Assembly: GCA_014529385.2 (NCBI GenBank)
Contig: CM043962.1
Span: 124,662,470 to 124,726,469, forward strand
DNA: 64,000 nucleotides
Source of the DNA: Adiantum capillus-veneris
Taxonomy: Eukaryota > Streptophyta > Polypodiopsida > Polypodiales > Pteridaceae
Reading direction: 5' to 3'
Positions 45,413-57,745 of the stretch are shown piece after piece. Every line of letters starts with the position of its first letter. Within the stretch, counting starts at the first letter, position 1. The notes beneath the pieces are model-generated. The model had not been told where the DNA came from and did not search any database. It saw nothing but the letters and a program-made list of their open reading frames with translations. The position numbers were made by a program, and so were the translations under genes.

Positions 45413-48400
45413 CTAGGCCTTGACGAGTGAGGCATTATCGATAAGATCTTGCACCGTATCATCGTCTATCTCTAATTGCAAACATAACTCTGCCCCAACT
45501 CGTTCTGGAAGATTGTCTTCATCCATTGCATCTTCATCTACAAGTGTCAATTCTGGCTCATCTGCATCATCCCTCGTATATCTGTCAGCTTCCTTTGCCA
45601 TACCTTCGTCCATCTCATCTAATGTAACAGTAGTATGGACGTCGTGTGACTGACTTTCCTCGAGGAGATCTTGCCCTTCAAATACTTGTTTAATTCTTGG
45701 AGCAACCTGAACCACAAACCACCATTGTCGCTCTCGAGGGTCCGGCACAAAGACCACTTGCTCGCAATGTTCAAGGAGAGCAAATGTGTCGCTCGCATCT
45801 GTCCAAGTCTTTGTATAATCTATTTGCACAAGTTTGTTTCCATCTCTGCGTACCGTTGCATTGCGACCAGAAGTAATCACCTTGAACCACTTCACATCCA
45901 ACAAAAACATCTCAAACCGCCTGAAGCTTACTTTCAGGATATCTGACACTAGACCACAGTAATCCAGGTTGCTAGTGCTCTCATTCGTGTCTCTAGCACT
46001 GGCCCTGCTCTTTTGCATGAAACTAACCATTACTCCACTGTCAAACGTGTTTCTTCTGCTGTCAATTTGTTGTGTTCTGGAATGCTTTCCATGCGACCAT
46101 AGTGCCATGTATGTATGATACTTCCAGTCACATCCAATAGCTAGCTCTTTCTCTTCTAGAGATATGGGTTCTCCGATCTGTCGAGCTGCTCTCACTGTCT
46201 TGTCCAACCATGCCATTGTAGGGAATTCAGGTAGAGGAGCGAGATAGTCTGGCAAGGGTAAGCCTCTAGTCGTTCGACTTCGCCTGAAATCCTGTCGCTC
46301 TAGATTGCGTCTCTCTTTCTCTTCTTCGTACCTTTCACGCCATTTTTGCATCGGCAACTGAATTTAGTATACAGAACTTCATGATCTTTTCTCGCATGGC
46401 CAGGTTCATTTTCTTCGCCACCCCTTGCCCTTGCGGCTCCTCTCCCACCAGTCTTGCATCCTCCTCATCGCTCCACAGTCGAGGCATTTCTGGGTCAGAA
46501 ATGGATAGAAATTCGGTCGTCAATACAAGAGACTCTTGCACCAGCCATCCTTCTGCCATGCTCCCCTCTGGACGCGCTTTTTGGCGAACAAAACCCTTAA
46601 GTGTTTTCATGAACCGCTCTAGAAATAACATCCAACGGCTATGGACTGTACCTGCCACTGCAACCTCATCTACTACATGGACGAGCAAGTGCATTTGGAT
46701 AGTTAGGCAGCTCGTGGGTAGATACTTCTCAATCATGCAAACTGCCTCAATGGAGTTAGCCCTTGGGACTGCAATAGATTCCTCCCGTATCTCCTTGGAA
46801 GAGATCCACCGCACTAGCTCTGAAATCTTGTATATTCAGGTCTGCACTTCCTCCGTTAAACACCCCTTGATCACAATTGGAAGAATCAATTCCAAGAACT
46901 TATGCCAGTCGTGCGATTTCAACCCTGACAGTTGATCGTCACGGGTGAATGCTGTCTTGAGACATCGCATATATCCTGTTGGCGTCCTGAACTCTAAAAT
47001 CACCCTTTTCACTTGTCGCTCTTCGTTTTTTAGAAATACCCATGGCGCTCTTGGAAGTTTGTTTGACCAGCTGCATTGGTAAAAGGCCACAGCTCTGGCA
47101 TCTTTCCAACCGACTGCAAATCATCTCGTGAAGCTTGATTGTATTTCATTCCCATGATTTTCTTCCAAAGGAGCTCTCCTACATTCTTGAATATATGCAT
47201 TGCATCCAGCAAATGGTTAATTAGTAGATCACCCAAGTACGGCAACGTATGGAGAATGGACAAACGTTTCATTCCTGGAATAGGTTGCCCCTCATGTTGC
47301 TCCCATCGGCGACGTCACTCTTGTACATGCATAGGACGACATTCGACGCGACCAAGCTGGCCTTCGCGCAAGTGATGGCCATCTGGAAGATAACGGTGGT
47401 GGCCTTGATAAATTGTCTTTCGAAGAGAGGTAGAATAGCGCACATCCAAAGAATGCCCGCAAATTGGACATGCATTGTATCCCGAAGTTGTTAGTCCTGC
47501 ATATATCAAAGCATGAATCAGGCCAAGGCAAAGGGCTTGCGAATAGCAAGAATTTTGTAAATCAATAACCATTACCAGAAGCTTCTCCGTATCCTGGCCA
47601 ATCATGCATAGTCCACATAAGAAGTCCATCGATCCTTGCATGCTGTTGTCCTACTGGTTCAACCGCATCTGCTATGTCGATCCCATGCCATAACTCCTGG
47701 AGCTCGTCATCTAGTGGAGCTAGATAAACATCCATGTTTTTTGCTTTGAACTTACCAGGTACAATCAAGCTTAAAATCAAATGACCCTTCTTGATAGCAA
47801 GCCACGGCGGGAGGTTGTAATTGATAAGGCACACAGGCCAAGTGCTCCATGACGAGCTTCTCAAGCCAAATGGATTGAATCCATCCATTGCCATGCCCAA
47901 ACGCAAATTGCGTGGTTCACTCTTAAAATGTGGCCAGGTATCTTCAATGTGCCTCCAAGCCTTCGAATCAGCGGACACCCTAAATGTTGAGTCAATGGAT
48001 CTATTCGTAGAATGCCACCGCATCAACTTTGCAATGGAACCACAAAGAAACATGCTTTTTATCCTATGAATAATAGGGAAATGCCGCAACACTTTAGCTG
48101 GCACTGTCTCGCCAACTGCATCTTGTTTGTAGCGCATTGCTCCGCACTTAGGACACGACAGACAATCTGCAAATTCATTGCGAAAAAGAATGCAATCATT
48201 TGGACATGCATGAATCTTGTTGTAGTCCAAGCCAACTGAGGTCAGAAGTTGCTTTGCGTCTGGCCTAGAGGGAGACATTTCATTGCCAGTCGGGAGAAGT
48301 TGCTCCGGCAATAACCTGTTTAAGCCACATTAAATTAAAAATAAAGCTCTGCGAGCACATCACCGTTGCAATCAGAAAATCTCTTTTGTAAATTACGTAC

Positions 48401-48912
48401 CTAAACAAAGTAGTGACGCTTGCATTTGACCACCCGTACACTGACTAAAGATTCAAAAACGCCTGACAAGTACGAAGCACAGATATTTTGGCACCTTCAT
48501 AGATTGGTTGACGTGCCAACTTTCTCAACATGTCTTCAGGAGATAGGCGCACGGCTTTTGGTGCTGCTTCGTTTGCGTTCTCCTCGCTTGTCTGGAAGAA
48601 GGCATCCAGCATCTCCTCCATGCTGTCGTCTTCTGTCTGTAAGCCCTTTTCTGCTTCCATCCATGGCTCTATATTGGTCGGACCTTCACGCATAATCTTT
48701 TTTCTCACTCTCTCAGATGTAGGTGCTATGTCGCGGAAATCAATGCCCGTTCTGTAGGAGTCGTATCGCAAATTCTGTACGGTTTCTCTAGCAAACTCTC
48801 CGTACTTGTGCACATGCTCATTACATATCCTACGCTTGCGCAGGATTTGATACTTGCAGAGCGTGCACGAGCATGTAATCTTTTCCTCCATGTTAGTTGA
48901 TGACGTTGCCAT
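45413..48912 (-). pseudogene. CACTA transposase (Tnp2 type) with introns
   Basis: The start is ATG at 48910-48912. The N-terminal transposase-associated zinc-like part has CSCTLCKYQILRKRRICNEHVHKYGEF (in parts, ~48800-48890). After a TAG at 48445-48447, where the frame continues as SVYGWSNASVTTLF, an intron (~48318-48402, GTACGT...CAG) leads into the Tnp2 core: LDYNKIHACPNDCILF, CPKCGAMRYK, GMAMDGFNPFG, and HDWPGYGEASG. A second intron (~47497-47582) precedes TSGYNACPICG, then LDAMHIFKNVGELLW. The DUF4218-like part (IQMHLLVHVVDE, RWMLFLERFMKTLKGFV, KARPEGSMAEG) is at 46335-46830, and the DUF4216-like end (YCGLVSDILKV, QVVFVPDPRERQWWFVVQV) at 45413-46357. The TAG and frame changes suggest it is inactive. 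Confidence 0.85.
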
Positions 48913-49429
48913 CTACAATGATTATGAATGTTGTTTTAATATATATATATATATACTTCTCACAATGTAAACTACCTCGCATTCTCTAGTCTTGCCCAAT
49001 CTCCGTACACCTCGGTCCAGAGGTGTACAAAGATCAGGACCACCGGGTGTCAAAATCTCGTCTTTATTGGTCAAATCCTATATGGGTAGACACATATGTG
49101 CACTCCCAGGTGTACATGGCAATGCATGTAGCAGGCAAAACCGCTTTGCCTCTTTTAGTTCCATAGTTTCTTCTCTCTCTACGTACCCTATCTCTTATTC
49201 TTTCTCTCTCGATCTCGCTCTTGCTATCTCTCGATCTCACTCTCGCTATCTATCTTTCTCTCTCTCTCTCGATCTCGCTCTCGCTATCTCTCTTTCTCTA
49301 TTTTCCGATCTCGCTCTCGCTATCTCTCTCTCGATCTCACTCTCGCTATCTCTCTTTCTCTATTTTCCTATCTCTCTCTATTTCTCTATTTTCCTATTTC
49401 TCTGCCATAACTCCTGGAGCTCCACTTCC

Positions 49430-49497
<68 letters not shown>

Positions 49498-49906
49498 CTC
49501 TCTACTTCCCTATCTCTCTAATGATCGAACGAACGACTGATCTAGGGAGATCTAGACGCCCACGACTGCGGAGAACTACACAACATCGACAGAGGCTGCA
49601 TCAGAGGATCTAGCTAGGTCACTTTGGCTCGACATGCACAACGTCCGGTTAGAGTACTGACCATGGAGGAGATCTACCTATCCCAACTAGCTCATTTATC
49701 CATTTAGTCCACACCTAGCAGTTTAGGATTCCATAATATTTTATTTTGTCATCTTCTTACTCTAACTTTGTATTAGATCCATCACATTGTAACTTTCTTG
49801 TCTCATGTCTCATAGGTCACTTTGGCCTTTCGAAGACGTTAAGATAACATTTCATTTCATTTCTCTTTTTAATTTTTTTTCTTTAGTTTTATCCTAAGCA
49901 TACATT

Positions 49907-49966
<60 letters not shown>

Positions 49967-50139
49967 CACACACACACACACACACACGATGTAGAGGCAG
50001 AGAGAGAGAGAGAGAGCAAGAGAGAGGGGTTGGGGAGGGTGGAGATGGACATAATACCTGCGCAGCAGGTTTCGGCCAAGACCCGAGCAGGCGAAAATGG
50101 CCCCTGCGCGCGGGTTTCACTTTTTTCCCCCAATTTTTT
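48913..50139. repeat. CACTA 5' non-coding region rich in CT and CA microsatellites
   Basis: TA run at 48939-48955; CTCT/GATCTCG(C) repeats 49180-49400; pure CT run about 49430-49495; CT run 49913-49962 followed by a CA run to 49987 and GA runs near 50000-50017. Long apparent ORFs of Ser-Leu or Arg-Glu come from these repeats. No gene is seen. Confidence 0.8.
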
Positions 50140-50296
50140 TGGCATCGATATACGCGTCACTATAGGCGTGGCAAATAAAGCCTTTCCACGCGTATATCGA
50201 CGCGTATAGAGACGCCCGCTAATGTCGTTAATATACGCGTGGAAAGGCATGGCCATCGATATAGGCACATCGATATCTTCATTTAGTGTTGTAGTG
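50140..50296 (-). repeat. CACTA terminal and subterminal repeats
   Basis: ATACGCGT-type motifs occur at least four times within 50145-50240. A perfect 18-bp inverted repeat lies at 50180-50197 and 50231-50248 (GCCTTTCCACGCGTATAT and its reverse complement). CACTA elements usually carry subterminal motif clusters that bind their own proteins, and this fits. The terminus is CACTACAACAC. Confidence 0.7.
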
Positions 50297-51154
50297 ATTT
50301 TGTCATTTTGTGCAAAATTTTTGTCAGTGCCAATTTCTACATAATAGGTGCCTTACAATCTTCTACGGTTTGTCCTATATAGCACGTGTTGTTCCCGCTC
50401 CGTTTCTCCTCTTTTCGGCCAGTTTTCACATCAGGTGCAACATTTACCATGGTTGACAACAACACAGATTTCTTTAAGATGTTTGCTGTTGAGGACAGGT
50501 TGGATGGGGACAATTACCCTATGTGGTCTTATATGATGCAACACGTTCTTGTGTCAAAGGGCATCTGGAATATTTCATATATAGGGCATTGATGTACGTC
50601 CTGGTTCTGAGGATGTAGGCGATGTTGAGGATGTTGCAAGTCTTGCTGCAAGGGTTGCTTCTATTAGAGTTGTTTTGCCTACGGCTGAACAAGCTCGTTG
50701 GGATGTAAAGGATGCGCAGGCTCATGCATTGATTGTGTTCTCTGTGAAGTGCGCCATTGTTCCTCACATCCGTTCAGCAAGATATGTAAAACAGGCTTGG
50801 GATATTTTGGCTGGTCTTTATACAAGTTGCAATGAGGCTAAAATTTCTTTGCTGTGTAAAGAGCTGGAGTCTAAGATTATGCATGATAAGGATGATATGG
50901 ACACTTTTCTTGCTAGTGTCAAGGATATCAATGAGCAACTTATTTCGAGAGGTGAAGTCATTTTAGACAATTCTCTTGTGCAGACTGTTCTTGATGCCTT
51001 ACCAGATTCTTACGAGAATTTTACTAGTTCTTGGAGACTTATGACCCAAGAAAATCGTGAAGTTGTCAAATTTGATGCATTATGCACATTGCTGTTGCAA
51101 GAGTCACTTTCTAGAAAAAACAGGACTAGGCAACGTGTAGTTGAATAGGCTTTT

Positions 51155-51416
51155 GGCTAAAAGCACGCTTTGGTGGTACAAAAAGGACTGTCCTTGACAG
51201 CACGTTTGACAAATCTTTGAGTTACAATTTGTGCATGTCACATGAAAAACTACCTATCATACTATATATCAGTGGATAGATCTTCAAAAGAAGAATCTAA
51301 AAACACAAGGTCCGAAAAGTCTTGACCTAAACTACAAAAAATTTACCAATCCCCACTTTTTCATTGGTAGAAGTAAAATAGGTCCTTTTTTTGTACCACC
51401 AAACCACGCTTTCACC
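51155..51416. mobile_element. 262-bp MITE with long terminal inverted repeats
   Basis: The left end is GGCTAAAAGCACGCTTTGG and the right end, read inwards on the other strand, GGTGAAAGCGTGGTTTGG; both continue TGGTACAAAAA(AA)GGAC, giving an inverted repeat of about 34 bp. CTTTT flanks both sides (51150-51154, 51417-51421). The minus-strand copia has the uninterrupted site GGCTTTTATTGC. There is no coding capacity. The superfamily is uncertain because a 5-bp duplication is unusual. Confidence 0.85.
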
Positions 51417-52280
51417 CTTTTATTGCTTCTCAGAGAAAGGGTGGTAACAACAATACAACCACTTCTTATGGTTCTACTGCGAGCGGAAAAAATTCTGTTC
51501 CTAATGCTTCTGCTGACAGCAATTCGTTTGGAAATTCTAGTGATAAGGGCAAAAAGAAAATGCGTTGCCATTATTATAAAGCTAATGATCACTTCATCGA
51601 GTCGTGTCCTAAGTTAAAGGCCAAAGAGGCTAAGAAGAAAGAGGGTGGTTCCACTACAAATGCTGGTTCCACTACAAATACAACCATTGTTGAGTCTTCT
51701 GTGAAAGGAGAATGTGATGCTGATGTTGATGCAGAATGGGCTTTTAGCACAGAGTGCACTTACAATCCTGTTGTCCATGATGCATGTTTGTCAGCTGCTG
51801 CAGATTCACATCTGTGGTATTTCGAAGGTGGTGCTATAAACCACATTACCTCACATCGTGAATTGTTCAGCTCTCTCGACTCTGTCCCTCATGGGAATTC
51901 AGTCACTTGTGCCAACAATGCCTCTTATCCAGTTCAGGGAGTTGGAAAGATTGTGCTTACTACTGCAAATGGCAGTTCCTTCATACTTGTTGATGCACTT
52001 TATGTACCTGGGATCAAGAAGAATCTCTTGTCTGTATCTGCACTTGCTAGACTTGGACTTGTAGTCAAATTTGTGGATGACAGATGTACAGTTCATGATC
52101 TCAATTTTGGTAATGAAATTGTTGCATCTGGCATTTTTTGTCGTGGGTTGTATAAGCTCACTTTGTACGACAAGTGAGGAAAAAATTTTGCAAATGTTGC
52201 TGCAAATTCAAGGGCTATTTCAGATGCAAAACTTTGGCATGCACGTTTTGATCATCTGAATTTTGCCAGTTTGCTGCGTT

Positions 52281-54614
52281 GTTGTGAAACTCCGCTCCCA
52301 TGCTAAGAAAGATGCCAAAAAAATACATATCGAGCTTATTTAAAGCCTACTTGATTAATGGTCAACGATGAGGGCTTGTTAACATGACATGTTTAATGAT
52401 TAATATATGCCAGATGCGGCTTAAAAGGACCAACATATGCCTTAATGATGCCAAAAAGGAGTATACTTAGAGTGAGTACATATAGGATATTATGATTTAG
52501 AACTGTAGTGCTTGAAGTGCTCTACTGGCCTGTCTTTACGGCTCGTCGATTGGAGCTACGATGAAGAAGTTATTGCAGTTTGAAGTTTAAGTCGATTGCA
52601 GATTCGTACCGGATTGAGCAACTGCTGCAGCTGAGGTGACAAAAATGGAATGAATGCACAGGCCTGAAGTGCTCACTTTGTGGAGGGCGTCGGTCTTTTC
52701 AGATCAACAATCGGAGTTCCGGTCGCCAAGTTATTGGCCGTTAAAGATTCACCGGGGCCTAGTTCCGTGCCAGACCACTCGACTCGATCCGAGTGCCATC
52801 TGGGAGATTTTGGCTCTCGCTCGGATTTTGGAATGCACCAGAGTAAGTGCTCGATGAGAATCTTGTCCGAAATGTTATCTCCTGCAGTGCATTGATAGCA
52901 GGGTATATTGCCAGCAGCAGTACTATGATAGTCTAAATGTAAGTCAAATGTGGTGTACATCTCATAAAGTGCAAAAAGTTCTTGAAGAGCTTCGTGTTCG
53001 GAATGTCATCTCTTGGAATGCAATGATTGTGGGATAACTCCAACAGAGGTAGGGCCAGGAAGCTGGAAAAATGCAATCACGTACGCTTATATCTTGAAGG
53101 CAAGCATCACCATGCAAGATGATATGGGAATCAAATTCATGATGATATTGTTAGTCAAGGGCTATTAGAGGAAAATTTCGTGCTTGGCAGGCTTGGCTAA
53201 CCATGCCACTAACCATCCCTTGCTTGAGATGCATGCAAACATGGCAGTGTGAAGGTAGTGGCAAGGGGACATGCTTAATGGCCACCCAAAGTAAGGAAGT
53301 TGAAAACAAAATCCATTAACACAATGGTGTGTGAAGGGGATAAAATAAAAAAACGGATGCATGGCGGGCAACAGAAGAAGCGCTGGCAGCGAAGAGCACA
53401 GCGCAGAGGAAGAAGCAGGCTCGCAGTGGCGGCTTCGGGCCTTAGAAGGTGGCGATCAAGAGCAAACATTGCTCAGCTGTCCAGGGCGACACCATTCGGC
53501 ACCATCCATGGCCAAATCTGCGCTGGTTGAGTCGCCCACCTGCCACGTCATCAAGCAGGTTTTCCTGCGCCACGTCAGTCAAAGCGCCGTGACTGCGTGG
53601 TGGGTGGGGCCTTATTTTTGGAGGAAAATATAGCAAGGGAAAAAAAAAGCCAACGAGGGCAGCGAGGAAAGGCAAGAGGAGAACGAGGGTAAGGAGGAGA
53701 GGGTTATCTATCCCTCTCTCTCGTTTGGAGAACAAGAACTCTCTCTCTCTCTCATGCTTGAGAGCAAGTCGAGGGAGAAAGAAGGGCTCCGGAAGCAAAG
53801 CTTGGAACGAAGGGAGAGAAGGGAGGAACCTCAAGCATAGCGAGCTCTCTCTCTTAGCTTGGAGAGACGGCGTGCTCTCTCTCTCTATCGGGATTTTGCA
53901 TGAGAAGAAGCCAAGCAAAGAGGAAAAAAGGGAGTCGAAGAGCAAGAAGAGGAAGAGCTCCCTCTCCCTCGCTCTCATCCTCAAAGCAGGCAAAAGCTTG
54001 GAGAGCCGAAGAGCCGAAGAGCCATGGTTGAAGCTTAAGAAAGGGAGTTTGAAGCAAGAGAGATTTGGTGAGGATCTTGAGGAAGAAGCTTGTCGAGGCT
54101 TGAGCAAGCAAAGGCGAGAAGGAGATTTACAAGCAAACGGGAAGCTAGCAGGCTTGAGATGGCGAGCTGGGTCTTGAATCAAAGCAAGAGAAGAAAGCAG
54201 GAGAAGGCATGCACTTAGGTAATAACTGAAGTTTGATGATCGAAGCAGTGAGGAGAATTGAAGCTTGCAGAATCTAAGGGCAATCGAAGCAGATGAAGCG
54301 ATAGGAGGAAATTTCCATCACCGTTATCAACTAAAAATTGATATAATATTCTGTTGAGTCCGGTGTCGTTAACAGCCCTGGTAATTGTAACGGGAGCCTT
54401 AACTCCTTGATTTCAGTGAACCTAAGTGTCGGTGTTGTTAACAACCCGACTTGGCTATTGCTAGTAGAATGTACTCGAAACTTAAATTGATTATTTGAAG
54501 GTTACGGTGATTGACAGAGCCTTTTCCACCTGTTGTTCTTATTCTCTTGACGCCTCCCACAGCCAGAGGCCCGGTGCCTGGCCGACTCATGTATCGAACA
54601 CTTATCCCCCGACA
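52281..54614. repeat. Solo LTR (~2.3 kb) inserted in copia, containing PPR-like sequence
   Basis: GCGTT flanks both sides (52276-52280 and 54615-54619), and the minus-strand copia has a single GCGTT there. The insert starts GT then TGTGAAACTCC and ends CCCGACA, giving TGT/ACA ends with two extra bases on the left. CT- and GA-rich stretches (53640-54180) resemble transcribed LTR sequence. Long apparent ORFs on both strands at 53442-54182 are low in complexity and overlap, and I do not call them genes. Confidence 0.65.
52841..53036 (+). pseudogene. PPR (PLS-type) gene fragment inside the solo LTR
   Basis: Two stretches read as pentatricopeptide-repeat motifs: DENLVRNVISCSALIAGYIA (52854-52913) and KVQKVLEELRVRNVISWNAMIVG (52969-53034, different frame). 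The RNVISWNAMI pattern is typical of plant PLS-class PPR proteins. A frame change and stops separate them. It is a captured or co-opted fragment, not a gene. Confidence 0.55.
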
Positions 54615-56127
54615 GCGTTTGCAAAAATCTGATATGGTTGCTTCTTTGCCGCCTCTTGAAGCACCTGTCAAACATGTTTGTGTAGGGTGTATTTTGGGTA
54701 AGATGTAGCGTTCTAAGTTTCCAAAGGATGGTTCAGTTCGGGCCACATGCAGGTTGCAGCTTGTGCATAGTGATGTTTGTGGGCCCATGCAAACTACGTC
54801 CTTGGGCAATTACCTTTACTTCGTAACTTTCATTGATGATTACTCCTGGAATGAATGGGTAGTTCCGCTTAAAGCGAAGTCCAAAGTTTTTATGTGCTTC
54901 AAACAATTTCTCGCTATGGATGAAAATGTCTCGAAATGTACTATGGTCACCCTCCATTCCGATCGAGGGGGGGAGTATATGTCTCATGAATTCAATGCAT
55001 TTCTAACTAGTCATGGGATAAAACACCAATGTACAGTTCCTTATACACCTCAGCAAAATGGTGTTGCTGAGAGGAAAAATGGGTCACTTACAGAAATGGC
55101 ACGATGTATGGTCAAAAGTCAAGCTTTGCCGCATTCTTTTTGGCTTGAGGCCATCATGTGTGCCACTTATATACTAAGCAGGTGTCCTACGAAAGCTTTG
55201 AAGTCTATTACTCCATATGAACCATGGCATGATAGAAAGCCTTCTATTGAGCACATGTGTGTTTTTGGCTGTTTGGCATATGCTTTGGTGCCACAAAGAC
55301 AACGCAGAAAATTGGATGATAAGGCTATCAAATGTATTTTTGTTGGTTACAGTGCTGAAAGCAAAGGTTATAGGCTGTATCATCCGCAAACAAAATGTAT
55401 TCTGTTTTCACGGAATGTAGTGTTTGTGGAAGATTCTATTCAGTCCTTGCTGTCATGTACTAGAGACAGTAATGTAAGCTCATAGGACATTTATGACACT
55501 TTGTTTCCTCTTTTTAGTGGTGGAAATACGAGTGTAAGTTCCAATGAGGTAAATGTACAACCTATGGGGGTTTCTAAAAATGTAACAGATCAGCCTATTA
55601 CTGATGCAGATGTACATGATGTACTTGATGAGGAAAGGGCTGAAGATGAGCAGGTTAGAGGTATGCCAAAATGGCTAGTGCACACTTTGCGTGACAGTAA
55701 ATTGGAGGCACCTTTGTCTAGTCGTACTTGTTCAGACTCTCGCCATGCATCTTATGCATAAGATTGTTATTCTTTGGCTGTGTCTAGCTTACATGATGTT
55801 GAGGAGCCTCTATTTTTTGATGAAGCACAGAATTCAAAAAATTGGATGGCTGACATGCAATCAGAATATGATGCACTTATAGATAATGACACATGGAATT
55901 TATGTGATTTGCCTCCTAGCAAAAAGGCCATTGGTAGGAAGTGGGTTTACAAGTTGAAACCAAGCCTGATGGTTAGATCGATCGCCATAAGGCTCAACTT
56001 GTTGCAAAGGGCTATGCACAACAAAAAGGCATAAATTATGAAGAGACTTTTGCTCCCACTTTTCGTAGGACTACTGTGCATTTTCTATGTGCATTGGCAG
56101 CTCATTTTGGTTGGGATGTACATCAAT

Positions 56128-57745
56128 CAGACATTGTTACTGCTTTCTTAAATGGTGACATATTTGAGAAAGTTTATGTAGCGCAGCCTCGCGGTTTTTT
56201 CATAAAAGGACAAGAGGACAAAGTTTGTAGATGTAAGAAGACATTGTATGGGTTGAAGTAATCTCCTCGTGCTTGGTATGAGAAAGCAGACACTCATTTG
56301 GTCAAACGAGGCTTTCGTAACAGTCCAACAGAAAGAACATTGTATGTAAAGCGTGAGGGTGATGTACTTCTCATTATGGTTCTTTATGTTGATGATTTGC
56401 TGATCACTGGACCAAATGAGAGACATATTGCTGAATTTAAGGCTCATTTGAATGCTACTTTCAAGATGAAAGATTTGAGGCAGTTGCATCATTACTTGGG
56501 TATACAATTTAACCAGTGTGATGGTGGTATTGCCTTGTGTCAGAAAAGTTACATAGAGACATTGCTATGTAAGTTTGGACTTGAGCATTGCAAACCTATT
56601 GCTATGATGCTCGCGATCCTGCTGATGTCACTCTTTATCAAGCTGCTATTGGCTGCCTCATTTATGTATGCAACACGAGGCCGGATATTCAGTTTGCAGT
56701 CTCACAGGTCAGTAGATTTATGCATAGCCCAGGGTCTAAGCATTGGCAGGTTATCAAGAGGATTTTTTGCTACCTTAGAGCACTTTACATCTTGGCTTGT
56801 TTTATCCCATGGGTGGGTCATTGCCGCCAGACTTACATGCTTTTTTGGACTCAGATTGGACTGGTTATTTTGACATGGGAGTGTCCACAAGTGGTTTTTA
56901 TTTCATGCTTGTATATCATGTATATCAATCAGACATTGTTACTGCTTTCTTGAATGGTGACATATTTGAGGAAGTTTATGTAACGCAGCCTCGCGGTTTT
57001 GTCATAAAAGGACAAGAGGACAAAGTGTGCAAATGTAACAAGGATTTGTATGGGTTGAAGCAATATCCTCGTGCTTGGTATGAGAAAGCTGGCATTCATT
57101 TGGTCAAACAAGGATTTCGTAACAGTCCAACAGAAAGCACATTGTATGTAAAGCGTGAGGGTGATGTACTTCTCATTGTGGTTCTTTATGTTGATGATTT
57201 GTTGATCACTGGACCAAACAAGAGACATATTGCTGAATTTAAGGCTGATTTGAATTCTACTTTCAAGATGAAAGATTTGGGGTTGTTTCATCATTGCTTG
57301 GGTATACAGTTTAAGCAGTGTGATGGTGGTATTGCCTTGTGTCAGAAAAGTTACATAAAGACATTGCTATGTAAGTTTGGACTTGAGGATTGCAAACCTA
57401 TTGCCACTCCCATGGAAAGAGGTTTGAAGTTGAGTCTACATGATGTTGGCAATTCTGCTGATGTCACTCTTTACCAAACTGTTGTTGGCTGCCTCATTTA
57501 TGTATGCAACACGAGATTCAGTTTGCAGTCTCACAGGTCAGCAGATTCATGCATAGCCCAGGGTCTAACCATTGGCAGGCTGTCAAGAGGATTTTCCGCT
57601 ACCTTAGTGGCACTTTACATCTTGGCTTGTTTTATCCCAAGGGGGGATCATTGCCGCCAGACTTACATGCTTTTTCGGACTCAGATTGGGTTGGTTGTTT
57701 TGACACGAGACTGTCCACAAGTGGTTTTTGTTTCATGCTTGGTAG
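56128..57745 (+). repeat. 802-bp tandem duplication of RT/RNase H in the second copia copy
   Basis: CAGACATTGTTACTGCTTTCT occurs at 56128 and again at 56930. The junction joins RNase H (FYFMLVYHV) to RT ([12 protein letters not shown]) at a short ATGTATATCA-like homology. The two units differ at many sites (FEKVYVAQ versus FEEVYVTQ), so the event is old or joined two different copies. Confidence 0.85.

Larger units (their letters stand above)
45255..50296 (-). mobile_element. En/Spm (CACTA) DNA transposon, 3' terminus not found
   Basis: The right end reads, on the minus strand, CACTACAACACTAAATG from 50296 inwards, a CACTA terminal inverted repeat. The transposase gene follows in the expected orientation. 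No matching CACTA terminus is seen at the left side, where the element meets gypsy sequence at 45254. Right of 50296 lies copia leader sequence (ATTTTGTCATTTTG), which matches the uninterrupted leader of the young copia. Confidence 0.8.

Noticed and set aside
48992-49613. Ser-Leu-rich ORFs of 130-182 codons
   Set aside because: They come from CT microsatellites in the CACTA 5' region.
3760-50240. Relation between the palindrome core TACGCGTA and the ACGCGT motifs of the CACTA end
   Set aside because: They share only six to eight bases, sit in unrelated elements and have different flanks; chance or a common CG-rich core is enough.
53442-54182. Overlapping long ORFs on both strands (246 and 150 codons)
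   Set aside because: Both lie in GA/CT-rich LTR sequence, have low complexity and show no family motifs.
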